Positions 18,176 to 29,300 of a stretch of 52,705 bases of DNA are shown here, piece by piece; the first letter of the stretch is position 1, and every line of letters starts with the position of its first letter. This DNA comes from Candidatus Eisenbacteria bacterium (GTDB lineage: Bacteria > Desulfobacterota > Binatia > DP-6), in NCBI GenBank assembly GCA_035577985.1, contig DATJZY010000102.1, positions 1 to 52,705 on the forward strand, written 5' to 3'. Below the pieces are notes generated by a model. The model did not search any database. It was not told where the DNA came from and saw nothing but the letters and a program-made list of their open reading frames with translations. A program made the translations under genes and the position numbers.

Positions 18176-19053
18176 GCGCGGGCGAGCCGCCGTCGCGCGG
18201 TCTTCGGCGCGGGGCTTCGGACGACCTCGGTGCCGACGCCGCGGTTGGTCAGGACCTCGAGCAGCAGCGCGTGCCGGACGCGCCCGTCGATCACGTGCGC
18301 CTGGCGCACGCCACCGGCGAGCGCGGCGATGCAGCACTCGATCTTCGGGATCATGCCCGCCGCGATGGTGCCGTCGGCGATGAGGGCGCGCGCGTCACCC
18401 GTCGCCAGCTCCTCGACGAGGTCCCCATCGCGGCCCCTCACGCCCTCGACGTCGGTGAGCAGCATGAGCTTCTCGGCGCGCAGCGCCTCCGCGATCTCGC
18501 CCGCTACGACGTCGGCGTTGATGTTGTAGGTCTGCCCTTCCCGATCGGCGGCGGTCGGCGCCACGACCGGCACGAAGTCGCCGATCGACTCGATGACCTT
18601 CGGGTTGACGCCGACGACGTCGCCGACGAGCCCGAGGTCGACGTCGGCCTTGCGCTTGCGCGCAACGATCAGCTCGCCGTCCTTGCCCGAGAGCCCGACC
18701 GCCGGTGCGCCGTGGCGGTTGAGCAGCGCCACGATCTCCTTGTTGATCTTACCGACCAGCACCTGCTCGACGATCGTCATGGTCTCCGGGTCGGTCACGC
18801 GCAGCCCGCGCACGAACTGCGGCGTGATGCCCGCCTGCTTCACGGCTGCGTCGATCACCGGCCCCCCGCCGTGGACGATCACCGGCCGCATCCCCACGCA
18901 CTTCAAGAGGGCCACGTCCTGCGCGAACGAGTCCTTCAGCTCGTCGTTTTCCATCGCGTGCCCGCCGTACTTGATGACGAGCACCTTGCCGGCGAAGCGC
19001 TGGATGAAGGGCAGCGCCTCGATCAGCACGTCGGCTTTCTCGATGGGTGTCAC
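18172..19053 (-). CDS. argB: Acetylglutamate kinase
   Basis: This amino-acid kinase (about 293 aa) phosphorylates N-acetylglutamate. It shows [14 protein letters not shown] at the N-terminus, [17 protein letters not shown], and the C-terminal M-I-P-K-I-E-C-C segment. I chose the GTG at 19053 because homologues begin just before this helix; the frame stays open upstream but runs into the start of the divergent acylase gene. The last 20 residues are basic. It heads argB-argD-argF; argC and argJ/argA are not in the window. Confidence 0.95.
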   Translation of the reverse strand: MTPIEKADVLIEALPFIQRFAGKVLVIKYGGHAMENDELKDSFAQDVALLKCVGMRPVIVHGGGPVIDAAVKQAGITPQFVRGLRVTDPETMTIVEQVLVGKINKEIVALLNRHGAPAVGLSGKDGELIVARKRKADVDLGLVGDVVGVNPKVIESIGDFVPVVAPTAADREGQTYNINADVVAGEIAEALRAEKLMLLTDVEGVRGRDGDLVEELATGDARALIADGTIAAGMIPKIECCIAALAGGVRQAHVIDGRVRHALLLEVLTNRGVGTEVVRSPAPKTARRRLARA

Positions 19054-19186
19054 CAGCGTCTTATGCCGTGCGACGGCCGGTGGCTCAAGGCGGCGCCGGG
19101 CCGCGCGCCCCGCATGGCGGCGGGCAAGCGCGCCCTCGGCCCCACCCCCCGCACGCCGCGTCGTGGGTGCTGGCGATCCTTTTTCC

Positions 19187-19192
19187 TTGACA
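19187..19192 (+). promoter_or_regulatory. Candidate -35 (TTGACA) for the penicillin-acylase-type gene
   Basis: A consensus TTGACA lies 46 nt before the ATG at 19239, in the 185-bp divergent region with argB. It is preceded by a T-rich tract. A poor -10 (around 19209-19214, GGAAAG-like) follows. The same nine bases TTGACAGCC also precede the secreted GH1 gene at 50855, the other large exported hydrolase in the window. Confidence 0.35.
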
Positions 19193-19238
19193 GCCTGGTT
19201 CCCGGCTTGGAAAGCTCCGCACCGAGGGGGAACCGACC

Positions 19239-22200
19239 ATGGCACGTCGACTGCTCGCCATGTCCTTGGTGATCGGAGTTACGAGCCTCGCCCACGGCGC
19301 CGCGGTGACGGTGCGGGAGCCCGCCTACGGGCTGCCGCACATCTTCGCCGACACCGACGCCGAGCTGGCGCGGGAGAACGGTCGCGAGATCGCGAAGGAT
19401 CGCCTGACGCAGCTGATCCTGCTGGCGCGCGTGGGCCGCGGGACGCTCTACCAGGCCTTCTCGCTCCTCGACCCGACCACGCTCAACGGCGACATCGAGG
19501 CGCGCCAGACCGCCTACACGTCGTCCGAGTTGAACGGCATGTTCCAGAAGCTGCCGGCGCGCGAGCGCGACGCCATCCTCGAGTACTGCAAGGGCGTGAA
19601 CGACACGATCGACGCGGTCTACGCGGGAACGCTCCCCGAGCCGATCGAGGTGAACATCCTGCGCAGCTTCCTCGGGATCGGCGACAACCTCTTCGGCAAC
19701 AAGAACAACCTCTCCGATCAGGTCGATCCCTTCTACGCGCCACCCGGCGGCGAGTGGCCGAACGCGGGCTTCCAGTTCACGCCCGAGCTGGCGGTGTCCA
19801 TCGGTATCCTCGAGGTCCGGAACTTCGGCCTCGGCGGGTTCGACGAGAACACGCGCCTCGGCGAGCTGCAGGCGCTCATCGCCAAGCACGGCGTCAGCGC
19901 CGGCACCGAGATCTGGTCCGACTTGAACTTCGTCACCGATCCGCTGGCGCCCGTGTCGGTCCCCGATCCGACGACGCCGGGCTACGGCGGCCCGGTGGCG
20001 AGCCTCTCCGCGACGCCGACCCACCTCGCCGCCGTCGCCGACAAGTATCCGCACTACGACTACGTCACGGCGATGAAGGAGCGCGCGGCCGCGCACCTGG
20101 CGCGCGCCGAGCAGGCGGCGGCGCTCGGTGCCTGGCCGAAGCTCGGGAGCTACGCCTGGATCATCGCCCCCGGCAAGTCGTCGACGGGCTACCCGTGGCT
20201 CGGCGGCTTCCCGCAGACCGGCATCCAGGTGCCGTCCATCATGCACTTCGCCGAGAACCGCAGCACCGAGGGCAGCGACCATCGGATCCACGGCCTCAGC
20301 ATGGAGTTCGCCGGCGCGCCGCTGATCCTGATCGGACAGACCGACACGGTCGCGTTCACGACGACGACCGCGCAGCTGCCGATCGTCGACACGTTCCTCG
20401 AGCAGATCGTGAGCGAGTCGAGCGACGTCATCCACTACGACGACGAGGGGACGACCGCCCCGCTCAACGTGCGCACGGAGATCTTCGAAGGGACGATCGG
20501 CAGCACCAGCCGCAGGTTCTGGCGCTCGCACGATCGCGGGGGCAACCACGGATCGCGCGCCGTCATCGACTTCCTGGGCGACAAGGAGGGCACGGCGGAC
20601 AGCGGCACCCTCACGACCCTCGTCGACGCCGGCATGTTCGACGCCTCGTTCGTCTCCGGCTACGTCGCGATCGTCGACGGCCAGGGCACGGGCCAGATCC
20701 GGCAGATCGGCGCCGTGCCGAACGCCAACACGCTCAGCGTCGCGTCGCCGTGGACGACGGCGCCGAACAACAGCTCGGTCTACGTCGCGGTGCGGCCGGG
20801 CCACCAGATCGCCGCCGCCGCGGTCGACAGCGCCGCGTGGCTCGAGGAGACGACCACCGTCCTCGGCTTCGCGCAGTTCCAGCGCGCCGAGTCGATCTTC
20901 GACATCCGCGCCGGCGCCCGGATCATGCCGACCACGCACAACTTCTTCGGGGCCGACAACCTCGCCTGGAACGGCGTCGGCCTCATGTCGGGCACGGCCG
21001 GCAACATCGGCTACTGGTCGTCCGGCTTCTCCCGCAAGCGGCAGGGCGGCGAGGATCTGCGCCTCCCGCTCGACGGCACCGGGCCGAGCCCGCTCGCGGT
21101 CGCGACCGGCACGGTGGCGTCGGCGTCGCCGAACGGCCTCACCGCGGCCGGCGCACCGTTCATGGGCCAGAGCTACGCGCCGCCGTCGCTCAACTTCCGC
21201 TACCACAACCCGACCCAGCTCGGCAGCGAGTTCATCGTCATCATCACCGGCGGCACGGGCTACAAGCAGACGCGCCGGATCGCCAGCAACACGAACAACG
21301 GCCTCACGATCGAGTACGACTGGGGCGTGACGCCCGCGCCCGGCGACACCTTCGAGGTGCAGGAGATCATCGCCATTCCCGAGGCCATCAACCCCAACGA
21401 GGGCTACGTCTCCAACTGGAACAACAAGGCGGCGACGGCCGATCCGGGCGACGGCTTCGGGCGCGAGTTCCGGCACGCGTTCATCCTGGAGCAGCTCCGC
21501 GCCGAGAACGCGTGGGATCGCAACAAGTGCCGGCAGCTCAACAAGGACGTCGCCGGCTTCGACGGCAAGGGCAAGCTCGGCCGCTACCTGCTGCCGCGCA
21601 TCCGCGAAGCGGTCGACCGCGTCGGCAACGGCGGCAACGGCGCCGTCGACTCGGTGCTGGCCGCGCTCGAGGCGCACAATGCGCCGCCCGAGACCGGGCG
21701 CAACTTCATCGATCCCGTGCTGGCGACGACGGTGGCGGGCGAAGTCCCGTTCATGAACTCGCTCATCAACCAGCTCTCGACGGCGATCTACGGCGACGAG
21801 TACGCGGGCGCGCTCCCGACGCCGTCGGGCGGGCGGGGCTTCAACCTCGTCCAGCACGCCATCGACTCGAAAGAGGGTGATCTGCCCGGCGCGTACCAGC
21901 AGGCGTACGGCGGCGACTACTTCAACGGGAAGGGCGCGCTCGACGCCTTCTTGTGCTACCAGGCGCGGACGACGAAGCACACGGCTCGCTTCACGCCCGT
22001 CGCGGGCATCTCGCTCGCGGATCGGATCGAGACCCGGCTCTCCGACGCCACGAAGCCGAAGGCCCTGTGCAGCCCCGGCGGCGTCAACGGCGGGACGACG
22101 GTCGATCCCGCGACCCGGCTCGAGAGCTACCGGGCCTCGTCGTCGCCGGGACAGCCGTCCCACGTCCGCCAGACGCTCGTGGTGAGCGATCGCTTCGGGA

Positions 22201-23192
22201 CGCTCTCGCTCGACACGCTGAAGCCCGATCGCCTGCTCTTGCCGACCGGCGTCACGCTCGACGCCCCCGCGTCGGCGGCGACGAGCGGCATCGCCGACTT
22301 CAAGTGCTACAAGGTCCGCACGACGCCGCAGACGGTCGGCCTCCTGCCCGGCACGCAGCTCACGGTGGCGAGCGAGTTCGACTCGCGCACCTACGACGTG
22401 AAGCGGCCCTCGCGGCTCTGCCTCGCGGCGTCGAAGGACGGCAGCGCCGTCGGCAACCAGGCGCAGCACCTCATGTGCTACCGGGTGCGCCGGGCGAACG
22501 GCCAGCCGCCGCACCAGAAGGTCGTCGGCCGCATCAACACCGCCAACGACTTCGGTGCCGGGCAGCTCGACACCGTTCGCGAGGACGAGGCGTGCGTGCC
22601 GGCGTTCGTCGCCGGTGACACGCTCCAGGGCTGGGAGGTCACGGTCCGCGACGCGTTCTCGACCGCGGCCACCGCCGGCATCCCCGCCGACGGCCCGCGC
22701 CCGAACAGCAACTACCGCCATCCGCTGGTCGCCTTGTTCCCGAGCCTCGTGTTCGAGCCGACGCCCCAGGGCAACCGCGGCACGTACGAGCAGATCATCG
22801 ACGTCGGACCGACGGTGAACGGCGAGTTCATGTTCCCGCTCGGTCAGAGCGGCCTCATCACCGGGACGATCGCCGCGGTGGACACGATCGACCCGAACTT
22901 CACCAGCCTGCAGCCCATCTGGCGCGACTGGCGCTTCGTGCCGATCCTGCACGTGAGCCAGGATCTCACCGGCGGCGGGTCGGGCGACGCGGACGGTGAC
23001 GGCGTGCTCGACGCCTACGAGCGCTGGTACTTCGGCGACACCACGCACGCTGCGTCCTCGGACGACGACGGGGACGGCCTCACGCTGCTCGGCGAGTACC
23101 TGGCGGGCAGCGATCCCACCGACGCGGACACCGACGACGACGGCGTCCTCGACGGGTCCGACGCGAAACCGCAGGACCGGAAGATTCAGTGA
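19239..23192 (+). CDS. Giant secreted penicillin-acylase-type Ntn hydrolase with extra C-terminal modules
   Basis: 1317 aa with a signal peptide (1-21) and a GAGGGGG site before the ATG. Residues about 22-890 form a penicillin acylase (S45) precursor. The predicted autocatalytic nucleophile is S304 in L-G-S-Y-A-W, where the chain would be cut into alpha and beta subunits. Two about 45-residue modules with a G-T-G-x-x-x-x-R-x-I turn (478-521 and 666-710) interrupt it. Residues about 900-1125 hold four Cys-containing half-repeats (C-Y-[KQ]-[AV]-R-T-T and K-P-x-x-L-C) resembling an uncharacterised exported domain (DUF7450-like). The end (1247-1317) has thrombospondin-3-like Asp repeats such as [12 protein letters not shown]. 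Amide hydrolysis of acyl-homoserine lactones, lipopeptides or beta-lactams is possible; the substrate is unknown. Confidence 0.85.
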   Translation: MARRLLAMSLVIGVTSLAHGAAVTVREPAYGLPHIFADTDAELARENGREIAKDRLTQLILLARVGRGTLYQAFSLLDPTTLNGDIEARQTAYTSSELNGMFQKLPARERDAILEYCKGVNDTIDAVYAGTLPEPIEVNILRSFLGIGDNLFGNKNNLSDQVDPFYAPPGGEWPNAGFQFTPELAVSIGILEVRNFGLGGFDENTRLGELQALIAKHGVSAGTEIWSDLNFVTDPLAPVSVPDPTTPGYGGPVASLSATPTHLAAVADKYPHYDYVTAMKERAAAHLARAEQAAALGAWPKLGSYAWIIAPGKSSTGYPWLGGFPQTGIQVPSIMHFAENRSTEGSDHRIHGLSMEFAGAPLILIGQTDTVAFTTTTAQLPIVDTFLEQIVSESSDVIHYDDEGTTAPLNVRTEIFEGTIGSTSRRFWRSHDRGGNHGSRAVIDFLGDKEGTADSGTLTTLVDAGMFDASFVSGYVAIVDGQGTGQIRQIGAVPNANTLSVASPWTTAPNNSSVYVAVRPGHQIAAAAVDSAAWLEETTTVLGFAQFQRAESIFDIRAGARIMPTTHNFFGADNLAWNGVGLMSGTAGNIGYWSSGFSRKRQGGEDLRLPLDGTGPSPLAVATGTVASASPNGLTAAGAPFMGQSYAPPSLNFRYHNPTQLGSEFIVIITGGTGYKQTRRIASNTNNGLTIEYDWGVTPAPGDTFEVQEIIAIPEAINPNEGYVSNWNNKAATADPGDGFGREFRHAFILEQLRAENAWDRNKCRQLNKDVAGFDGKGKLGRYLLPRIREAVDRVGNGGNGAVDSVLAALEAHNAPPETGRNFIDPVLATTVAGEVPFMNSLINQLSTAIYGDEYAGALPTPSGGRGFNLVQHAIDSKEGDLPGAYQQAYGGDYFNGKGALDAFLCYQARTTKHTARFTPVAGISLADRIETRLSDATKPKALCSPGGVNGGTTVDPATRLESYRASSSPGQPSHVRQTLVVSDRFGTLSLDTLKPDRLLLPTGVTLDAPASAATSGIADFKCYKVRTTPQTVGLLPGTQLTVASEFDSRTYDVKRPSRLCLAASKDGSAVGNQAQHLMCYRVRRANGQPPHQKVVGRINTANDFGAGQLDTVREDEACVPAFVAGDTLQGWEVTVRDAFSTAATAGIPADGPRPNSNYRHPLVALFPSLVFEPTPQGNRGTYEQIIDVGPTVNGEFMFPLGQSGLITGTIAAVDTIDPNFTSLQPIWRDWRFVPILHVSQDLTGGGSGDADGDGVLDAYERWYFGDTTHAASSDDDGDGLTLLGEYLAGSDPTDADTDDDGVLDGSDAKPQDRKIQ

Positions 23193-24565
23193 CCCGCAGC
23201 GGGTGGCGGCGCGCGGCCGCGACCCTGGCGCTCGCCGCCGCCTGCTACGGGAACACGCTCCGCAACGACTTCGTCTGGGACGATCGTCTGACGGCGATCG
23301 CGCCGGCCGGGCTGGACGCGATCCTCACGCGGCGCACCGGCGACTACTATCGTCCGGTCGTCATGCTGTCCTTCGCGGCCGACCGGGCGCTGTGGGGGAC
23401 GACGCCGGCCGGCTTCCACGCGACGAACCTGGTGATGCACGCGCTCACCGGCGTGCTCGTGGGGGAGCTCGCGGTCGCCATGGCCATCGGGGAGGGGGGC
23501 GCGCTGGCGGCCTCGCTCCTGTTCGTCGCGCACCCGGTGCAGGCCGATGCGGTCGCCTACGTCTCGGGGCGCACGGACGTCTTGTGCGCGGTGTTCCTGC
23601 TCGCCGCGTTGCTCGCTTGGCGGCGTGCGCGTACGATGCTCGACGGCTGGGCCGTCGCGACCGGCGTGCTCGTGGCCCTCGCGCTCGGGTGCAAGGAGGC
23701 GGCGGTGCTGGCGCCGCTCGTCCTGCTCGTACCCGGAGCGCACCCGAACCCGCAGCCGCCGAGACCGATCGTACCGCTCGGCATCGCGACGCTGTGGCTC
23801 GTCCTGTGGATGGGCGGCGGTGGGCCGGGCGTGCACCTCGCCGGCGTCGCCGCTCGGCTCCCGGCCATCGCGGCGACCGCACTCGACTACCTGCGCCTGC
23901 TCGTGTGGCCGAGCGACCTGCACCTCGAGCGCTTCGTTCCGGTGGCCGGCTGGTCCGCGGGCGTCGCCATCGGGATGTGGGCTGCCGTCATTGCCGTCGC
24001 GCTGGCGCTCGCGCTCGCCGCGCGCGGCGCCCCGGGCGGATGGGTGCTGCTGGCGCTCGCCGCCGCGACCTACGCGCCCGTGTCGGGTATCGTGCCCGTG
24101 TATCCGGCCATCGCCGATCGGGCGCTCTTCGCCGCGGAGCACTTCCTCTATCTCCCGCTCTGCGGCCTCGTGCCGCTCGTCGCCGCCGTCGCCGCGCGCC
24201 GCCTGCCGGCGCGCGCCGGCGCCGCGGGGACGCTCCTGTGCCTCGCCGTCTGGACCCCGCTCGTCGTCGCGCGGAACCGGGACTGGCGCGACGAAGCGAC
24301 GCTCTTCGCGCACACGCTGCGCTACGATCCGCCGGCGGCGCGGGTCTGGTACGACCTCGGGAACCTCCGGCTCGCGGCGGGCGACTCGGCGGAAGCCGAG
24401 CGCCTCTATCGTGCGGCGATCGCGCGCGCGCCGCGCGACGCGGCGGCGTACTTGAATCTCGGCATCGCCCTCGGCCGCCAGGGCCGCCGCGAGGAGGCCA
24501 TGGCCGCGTATGCCGAGGCGGTCCGGCTCGATCCGAAGCTGGCCGACGCCTTCCGCCGCCCGTGA
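23189..24565 (+). CDS. Multipass membrane protein with C-terminal TPRs, TMTC/O-mannosyltransferase-like
   Basis: 458 aa. The N-terminus has the luminal/periplasmic motif N-D-F-V-W-D-D-R after the first hydrophobic segment, the position of the catalytic acidic pair in GT-C glycosyltransferases of the TMTC/DUF1736 type. About nine hydrophobic helices follow to residue 365. The C-terminus carries two TPR units (W-Y-D-L-G-N-L-R-L-A-A-G-D and Y-L-N-L-G-I-A-L-G-R-Q-G). The GTG start overlaps the TGA of the acylase gene (GTGA), so the two are translationally coupled. It may glycosylate exported proteins, conceivably the acylase (inference). Confidence 0.7.
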   Translation: MTRSGWRRAAATLALAAACYGNTLRNDFVWDDRLTAIAPAGLDAILTRRTGDYYRPVVMLSFAADRALWGTTPAGFHATNLVMHALTGVLVGELAVAMAIGEGGALAASLLFVAHPVQADAVAYVSGRTDVLCAVFLLAALLAWRRARTMLDGWAVATGVLVALALGCKEAAVLAPLVLLVPGAHPNPQPPRPIVPLGIATLWLVLWMGGGGPGVHLAGVAARLPAIAATALDYLRLLVWPSDLHLERFVPVAGWSAGVAIGMWAAVIAVALALALAARGAPGGWVLLALAAATYAPVSGIVPVYPAIADRALFAAEHFLYLPLCGLVPLVAAVAARRLPARAGAAGTLLCLAVWTPLVVARNRDWRDEATLFAHTLRYDPPAARVWYDLGNLRLAAGDSAEAERLYRAAIARAPRDAAAYLNLGIALGRQGRREEAMAAYAEAVRLDPKLADAFRRP

Positions 24566-24571
24566 GGTTGC

Positions 24572-25600
24572 TCAGCCGGCCGCGGCGTAGTCGAGCCACG
24601 CCTGGCGATCGAAGTCGTAGAGCTTGCAGCGCCGCGTGATCGCGACGTAGTCGCGCAGGGCGAGCGGCCGGGGGGCGAACGCATCGTCGCCGAGGGCCTC
24701 GAGCGCCCGCGCCGCGCGCGGCAGGTGGTAGAAGGGGATGCGCGGATCGACGTGGTGCGGCGTGTGCACGTACACGTTGTGCCAGAAGAAGTTGAGCCAG
24801 CGCGGAATCCGGTAGGCGGCCGTCGCGTCGACCTGGCCCCGCCCGCGCGACCACGTCGCGGCCGTGTACCACGGGATCTCGGGGCCGATGTGATGCACGT
24901 AGACCGTGACGCCGATGATCCAGTTGAAGACCAGCCACGGGACGACGAGCGTCTTGACCAACGTCCAGCAAGCGCCGGCGGCGGTGCCGGTGTGCGTCCA
25001 GCCCCATGCGAGCGCCAGGAGGCTCGCGGCGCCGGCCGCGACGGCCACCAGCGCGCGATCGCGATGGAACTCGCGCCGGAAGCGACGCGGCGGCACGAGT
25101 CGCGTCATGCGCGCCCACCACACCGCGCGAAGATAGTAGAGGCCGGCACCCCAGGCCGACCACTCGAGCCGGTGGAGCCATCGCGCCGGGCGCGACAGCG
25201 TGGCGAAGGCCGTGGGCGTCAGCGGATGCCACACGAAGTCGATCCCCGCACGTCCCGTGAATCCGTGGTGGACGCGATTGTGGCCGAGCCGCCACGGCGC
25301 GAGCCCGTGCAGGCTCGGGAGGAATGCCATGCGTGCAACGACGTCGCAGAGGCGCGGGCTCGCGAACAGCGCCCCGTGTGCGGCGTCGTGTCCGACGACG
25401 AAGAGGGCGCTCGTGCCGAGCCCGGCGAGGAGCCACAGGGGGAGGACGAGCGCCGGATGATCCGTGACCGCGAGGAGCACCGTCGCCGCCAGGTACATGC
25501 CGAGGTCGCGCCCGAGGTACGCGAGACCCTTCCAGGCGGGGCGCGCGTAGCACTCCGGCGGGATGGCCGCGACGGCGGTGCGGAGGTCCGTCGCCATCAC
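24572..25600 (-). CDS. Membrane fatty acid desaturase
   Basis: 342 aa with the three histidine clusters of membrane di-iron desaturases: H-D-A-A-H (about 70-74), H-N-R-V-H-H (about 106-111) and H-T-P-H-H (about 281-285). Four or more hydrophobic segments surround them. The start is GTG at 25600 or the ATG immediately after it; both overlap the acyltransferase stop. It inserts a double bond into an acyl chain; regiospecificity cannot be read from sequence. Its 3' end faces the TMTC-like gene with 6 bp between stops. Confidence 0.88.
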   Translation of the reverse strand: MMATDLRTAVAAIPPECYARPAWKGLAYLGRDLGMYLAATVLLAVTDHPALVLPLWLLAGLGTSALFVVGHDAAHGALFASPRLCDVVARMAFLPSLHGLAPWRLGHNRVHHGFTGRAGIDFVWHPLTPTAFATLSRPARWLHRLEWSAWGAGLYYLRAVWWARMTRLVPPRRFRREFHRDRALVAVAAGAASLLALAWGWTHTGTAAGACWTLVKTLVVPWLVFNWIIGVTVYVHHIGPEIPWYTAATWSRGRGQVDATAAYRIPRWLNFFWHNVYVHTPHHVDPRIPFYHLPRAARALEALGDDAFAPRPLALRDYVAITRRCKLYDFDRQAWLDYAAAG

Positions 25601-26277
25601 CAGGGGCTCACCGGCTCGCGGCGGTCGAGGAGGTCGGCGATGTGCGCCATCAGGCGATCGGCCTGCGCCTGGCGCTCGTGGCGGTCGCCCGCGACGGGCG
25701 GCGGCGGGAGCGGCCGTCCGAAGGTGACGGACACGCGCCCCGGCCGCGGCAGGCGCCGCGAGCGCGGGAAGGCTTCGAACGCCCCGCGCACCGCGACCGG
25801 CACGATCGGCGCACGCGTCGCCGCGGCGAGGCTGATGACCCCCGGCTGGGCGCGCTGCGGGCGGCCGGTCCGCGAGATCGCTCCCTCGGGGAACACGATG
25901 AGCGGCTCGCCGGCCGCGAGCACGGCGTGCGCGATCCGCATCGCGCGTGCGTCCGGCCGTCCCGTGCGGATCGGGATCGCGCCGTTCACGCGCAGACCGA
26001 AGCCGAGAACGGGCAGGTCGTAGAAGCTGTGGTCGACGACGAAGCGGATGAGACGGGGCAGGAAGTAGCTGACGAACGCCCAGTCGAGCATCGAGACGTG
26101 GTTCGGCGCGAGGAGGAACGGTCCACGTCGTGGCAGGTTCACGAGCCCTTCACCGCGCATCCGGAAGTACGTGCGGAACATCGGACGCAGGATGAAGCGG
26201 GCGAGGTGGTGCAGCACCGGATGCTTCGCGGGCGCGGTCACCTCGGTGGTCATTTCCCGATGCGAAGGCGCTACCAT
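25597..26277 (-). CDS. 1-acyl-glycerol-3-phosphate acyltransferase-like (PlsC family)
   Basis: About 226 aa. It has the acyltransferase block N-H-V-S-M-L-D-W (H-x4-D) at about 60, the second block around V-N-G-A-I-P-I-R-T-G-R, and F-P-E-G-A-I-S-R-T-G for glycerol-phosphate binding. One hydrophobic segment may anchor it. Two close ATGs (26277 and 26253) lack strong ribosome sites; I list the longer. Translational overlap with the desaturase suggests a joint role in membrane-lipid or acyl modification. Confidence 0.88.
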   Translation of the reverse strand: MVAPSHREMTTEVTAPAKHPVLHHLARFILRPMFRTYFRMRGEGLVNLPRRGPFLLAPNHVSMLDWAFVSYFLPRLIRFVVDHSFYDLPVLGFGLRVNGAIPIRTGRPDARAMRIAHAVLAAGEPLIVFPEGAISRTGRPQRAQPGVISLAAATRAPIVPVAVRGAFEAFPRSRRLPRPGRVSVTFGRPLPPPPVAGDRHERQAQADRLMAHIADLLDRREPVSPW

Positions 26278-26309
26278 GGTCCGCGCGCGGCCCGCAATGC
26301 GCCTCGCGC

Positions 26310-29300
26310 TCAGGCGGCGCGATCGACGTCCCGGAGCCGCGTCGCGTCCCAGGCGAGCGCGAGCCGCTCGAACAGGGTCTGCGCCTTCGCGCGGCACGCG
26401 GCGGCGTCGAGATCCCCCAGACGGTCGCTCCCGAGGTCGCGGGCGAGCTCGGCGTAGGTGCGCGCCATCTCGGGCTCCGCGCCGAGCGCCGTGCCGACGT
26501 CGAGGCTGCGCCGGAAGGCGGCGAGTGCCGCCCGGCGACGTCCGAGCGCCATGTGGAGCCGCCCCACCAGCTGGTGGATCTCGGTGCGCTGGAGCGCGAC
26601 CATGGCGGCGACCCGCTCGGCGTAGCGCACGGCTTGCTTGGCTTGCGCGGCGGCCGCAGGATCGCCCGCCTCGGCACGCATCGCGAGGTGGCGCAGGCGC
26701 GCCGCGGCGTAGGCGCTGCGGTGCCACGGCGGTACCTCGCGCGAGCGGCCGACGATCGTGGCGGCCGCCACGAGACTCTGCGCGGCGCCGTCGAGATCGC
26801 CGAGCAGCGTCTGGATCTTCGCCTTCGTGCCGAGGCCGAAGGTGCGCAGCGCGTCCTCATGGCGTCCGGCGAGATAGCTCTCGATCGCGGCGAGCGCCTC
26901 GGGAAGCTGGCGCGCTTCGGCGCAGAGGACGGCCTGCATGCCCTCGAGGTTCGCGCCCGCGAACGCGTAGCCGTAGTCGTCGCGCAGATGGCCCAGCCGA
27001 TCGAGGAGGGCGCCGGCCTCGGCGAACTCGCCGCGGCGCAGCCTCTGATCGCAGCGCAGCCCGAGGTACGTGTTCGCGTCCCAGAGCTGCCCGTAGCGGA
27101 GCGCTTCGTCGACGAGCGCATCGTCGACGACGTGCCCGTGCTCCCACTTCCCCTCGAGGTAGTCCTGCGTGAACTCCATCGCGGCGCACGTGAAGCGGTC
27201 CTGCACGCTGTCGGGGCGGATCAGCCCCTGGGCGATGGCGAGCGCCCGCCGGCTGACGGCGAACGAGATGCCCGAGTAGCAGAACATGCTCGCGCACGAC
27301 GCGTACAACGCCCCCGCCTGGTCGATCCGCGAAGCGTCGATGCGGTTCAACTGCCGGAAGCCGGCCACCGTGTCGAAGAAGAGGCGCGTCGGGTCGCTCG
27401 TGATCTGGGCCCGGCCCCGGTTGAAGAGCACCTGCCACACGTGGCGCTCGCGGTCCCAGTCGTCGACCCGCCGGGGGCGCTTGAGGCCGAGGTAGAGCTG
27501 CCCGATGACGGCGATGAAGTCCATGACGAAGCGCGAGTAGGACTGCGCGGTCGTCTTCGGCACGCGCTCGCCGAAGTACTCGAGCGCCCGGTCGAAGTGC
27601 GCGATCGACTCGCTCAGATCGCCGCGGTTCAAGAGCGCGAGCGCGATGTTCTTCTCGAGCAGGGCCTTCTTCCGCGGGTCGCCACCGTCGCCGTGACGGG
27701 CGATGAACATCCGCGACGCCTCGCGGAAGAGCGTCAGCGCCTCCTCGGACGCGGCCGAGCGTGCCGCGTCCTCGCCGGCCTTGAACAAGTACTCCTCCGC
27801 CTTCTCCAGATGCTCGCCGCGGCTGTAGTGATACGCGAGCTGCCCGTGCACGTCGCCGAGGCGCTGCGCGAAGAGGACCTCGATCGCCTCCGCGACCTTC
27901 AGGTGCGCGGCCTTGCGGGTGCGCAGCAGGATCGACTCGTAGACGGTCTCCTGTGCGAGCGCGTGCGTGAAGGCCCACACGACCTCGTCGCCGCTGCGGT
28001 CCTCTTCCAGGAGCTGCGAGCGCTGCAAGTAGGCGAGGCCGAACGCGAGCTGCTCGCTTTCCGACGCGACGGCCTGGAGAATGCGGTACGGCGCCTGCCG
28101 CCCGATCACGGAGGCGAGCTGCAGGATCTGCCGCGCGTTGTCGGGCAGCCGGTCGACGCGCGCCATGATGACTTCCTGGATCGTCGCGGGGACGACGACG
28201 CTCTCGATCCGGTCGGTGACCTGGTAGCCCTGGGGCGTGCGGACGATCGCCTCCTGATCGATGAGGGAGCGGATGACCTCCTCGATGAAGAACGGGTTGC
28301 CGTCGGCCTTGGCGAGGATGCGCGTCCATGCCGGGTGCGGCTGGTCCTGGCTCGAGAGGAGGTTGTGCAGGAGCTGGACGCACTGGCGGCCGTCGAGCGG
28401 CGCCAGGCGCAGCATCGTGTGCTCGCTCGCGAGGCGGCCGGTGATCTCCTGCTGGACGGCGCCGGACGTGCGCGCGTAGTCGGGACGATACGCCAGCACG
28501 AAGACGATGGGTCGCTCGCGGGCGAGGGGGAGCAGGGAGAGCAGGAGCTTGGTCGAGGACTGATCGGCCCAGTGCAGGTCCTCCATCACGACGACGCAAG
28601 GCCGCACCGCGGCGAGCGCCACCAGGAGATCGCGCAGGTGCTTCGCGATGAGCCGCTCGAGCGCGTCGCCCTCGATGTCCTTCAAGCGCGCCGCGTGCGC
28701 CCCGTCGAGGCGCACGCCGGCGAGCGTCGCGATGAACGGGAACGCGTCGGCGCTCCCATCGCCGAGCGCCGCCGTCACCGCGCGCTCGAGCTTCTCCGCC
28801 GCATCGTCCGGCGTGTCCTCCTCGGCGATGTCGGCCCATTGATGCAGCAGGTCGACGAACGGGTGGAAGCGGAGGTTGGCGCCCATCGCGAGCGCGCGGC
28901 CCTCGAGCAGCGTGAGGTCGCTGCGCGGGCCGGGTCCGATCGCCTCGTGGACGAGGCGCGACTTTCCGAGCCCCGCTTCGCCGACCACGCTCATGATCCA
29001 GCCGCGGCCCTGCGCGAGCGCCGCGAGCCGCGCCTGCAGCTCGCCGACCTCGGCGTCGCGGCCGACGAGGTCCGAGAAGAGCCCTCGCTCCGCGCTCGCG
29101 GACCGGGCACCGTAGCGCCGCGCGCGGACGGAGGTGACGCGATACGGCCGCACGGGCTGCTCGATGCCCTTCAAGCTGATCGCCTTCACGGGCGCGAAGT
29201 CGATGTCGAGACGCGCGTCGCTGTACGTCTGGGGCCCGACCCAGATCTCGCCGGTGGGTGAGGCGTCCTTCAAGCGCGAGGCGAGGTTCACCGTGTCGCC

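Noticed and set aside
19050..23048. A 1332-codon open frame on the minus strand opposite the acylase gene
   Set aside because: It is Arg/Ala/Gly/Val-rich without any family motif, while the plus strand has a signal peptide, ribosome site and domain motifs. Long antisense frames are expected at this GC content.
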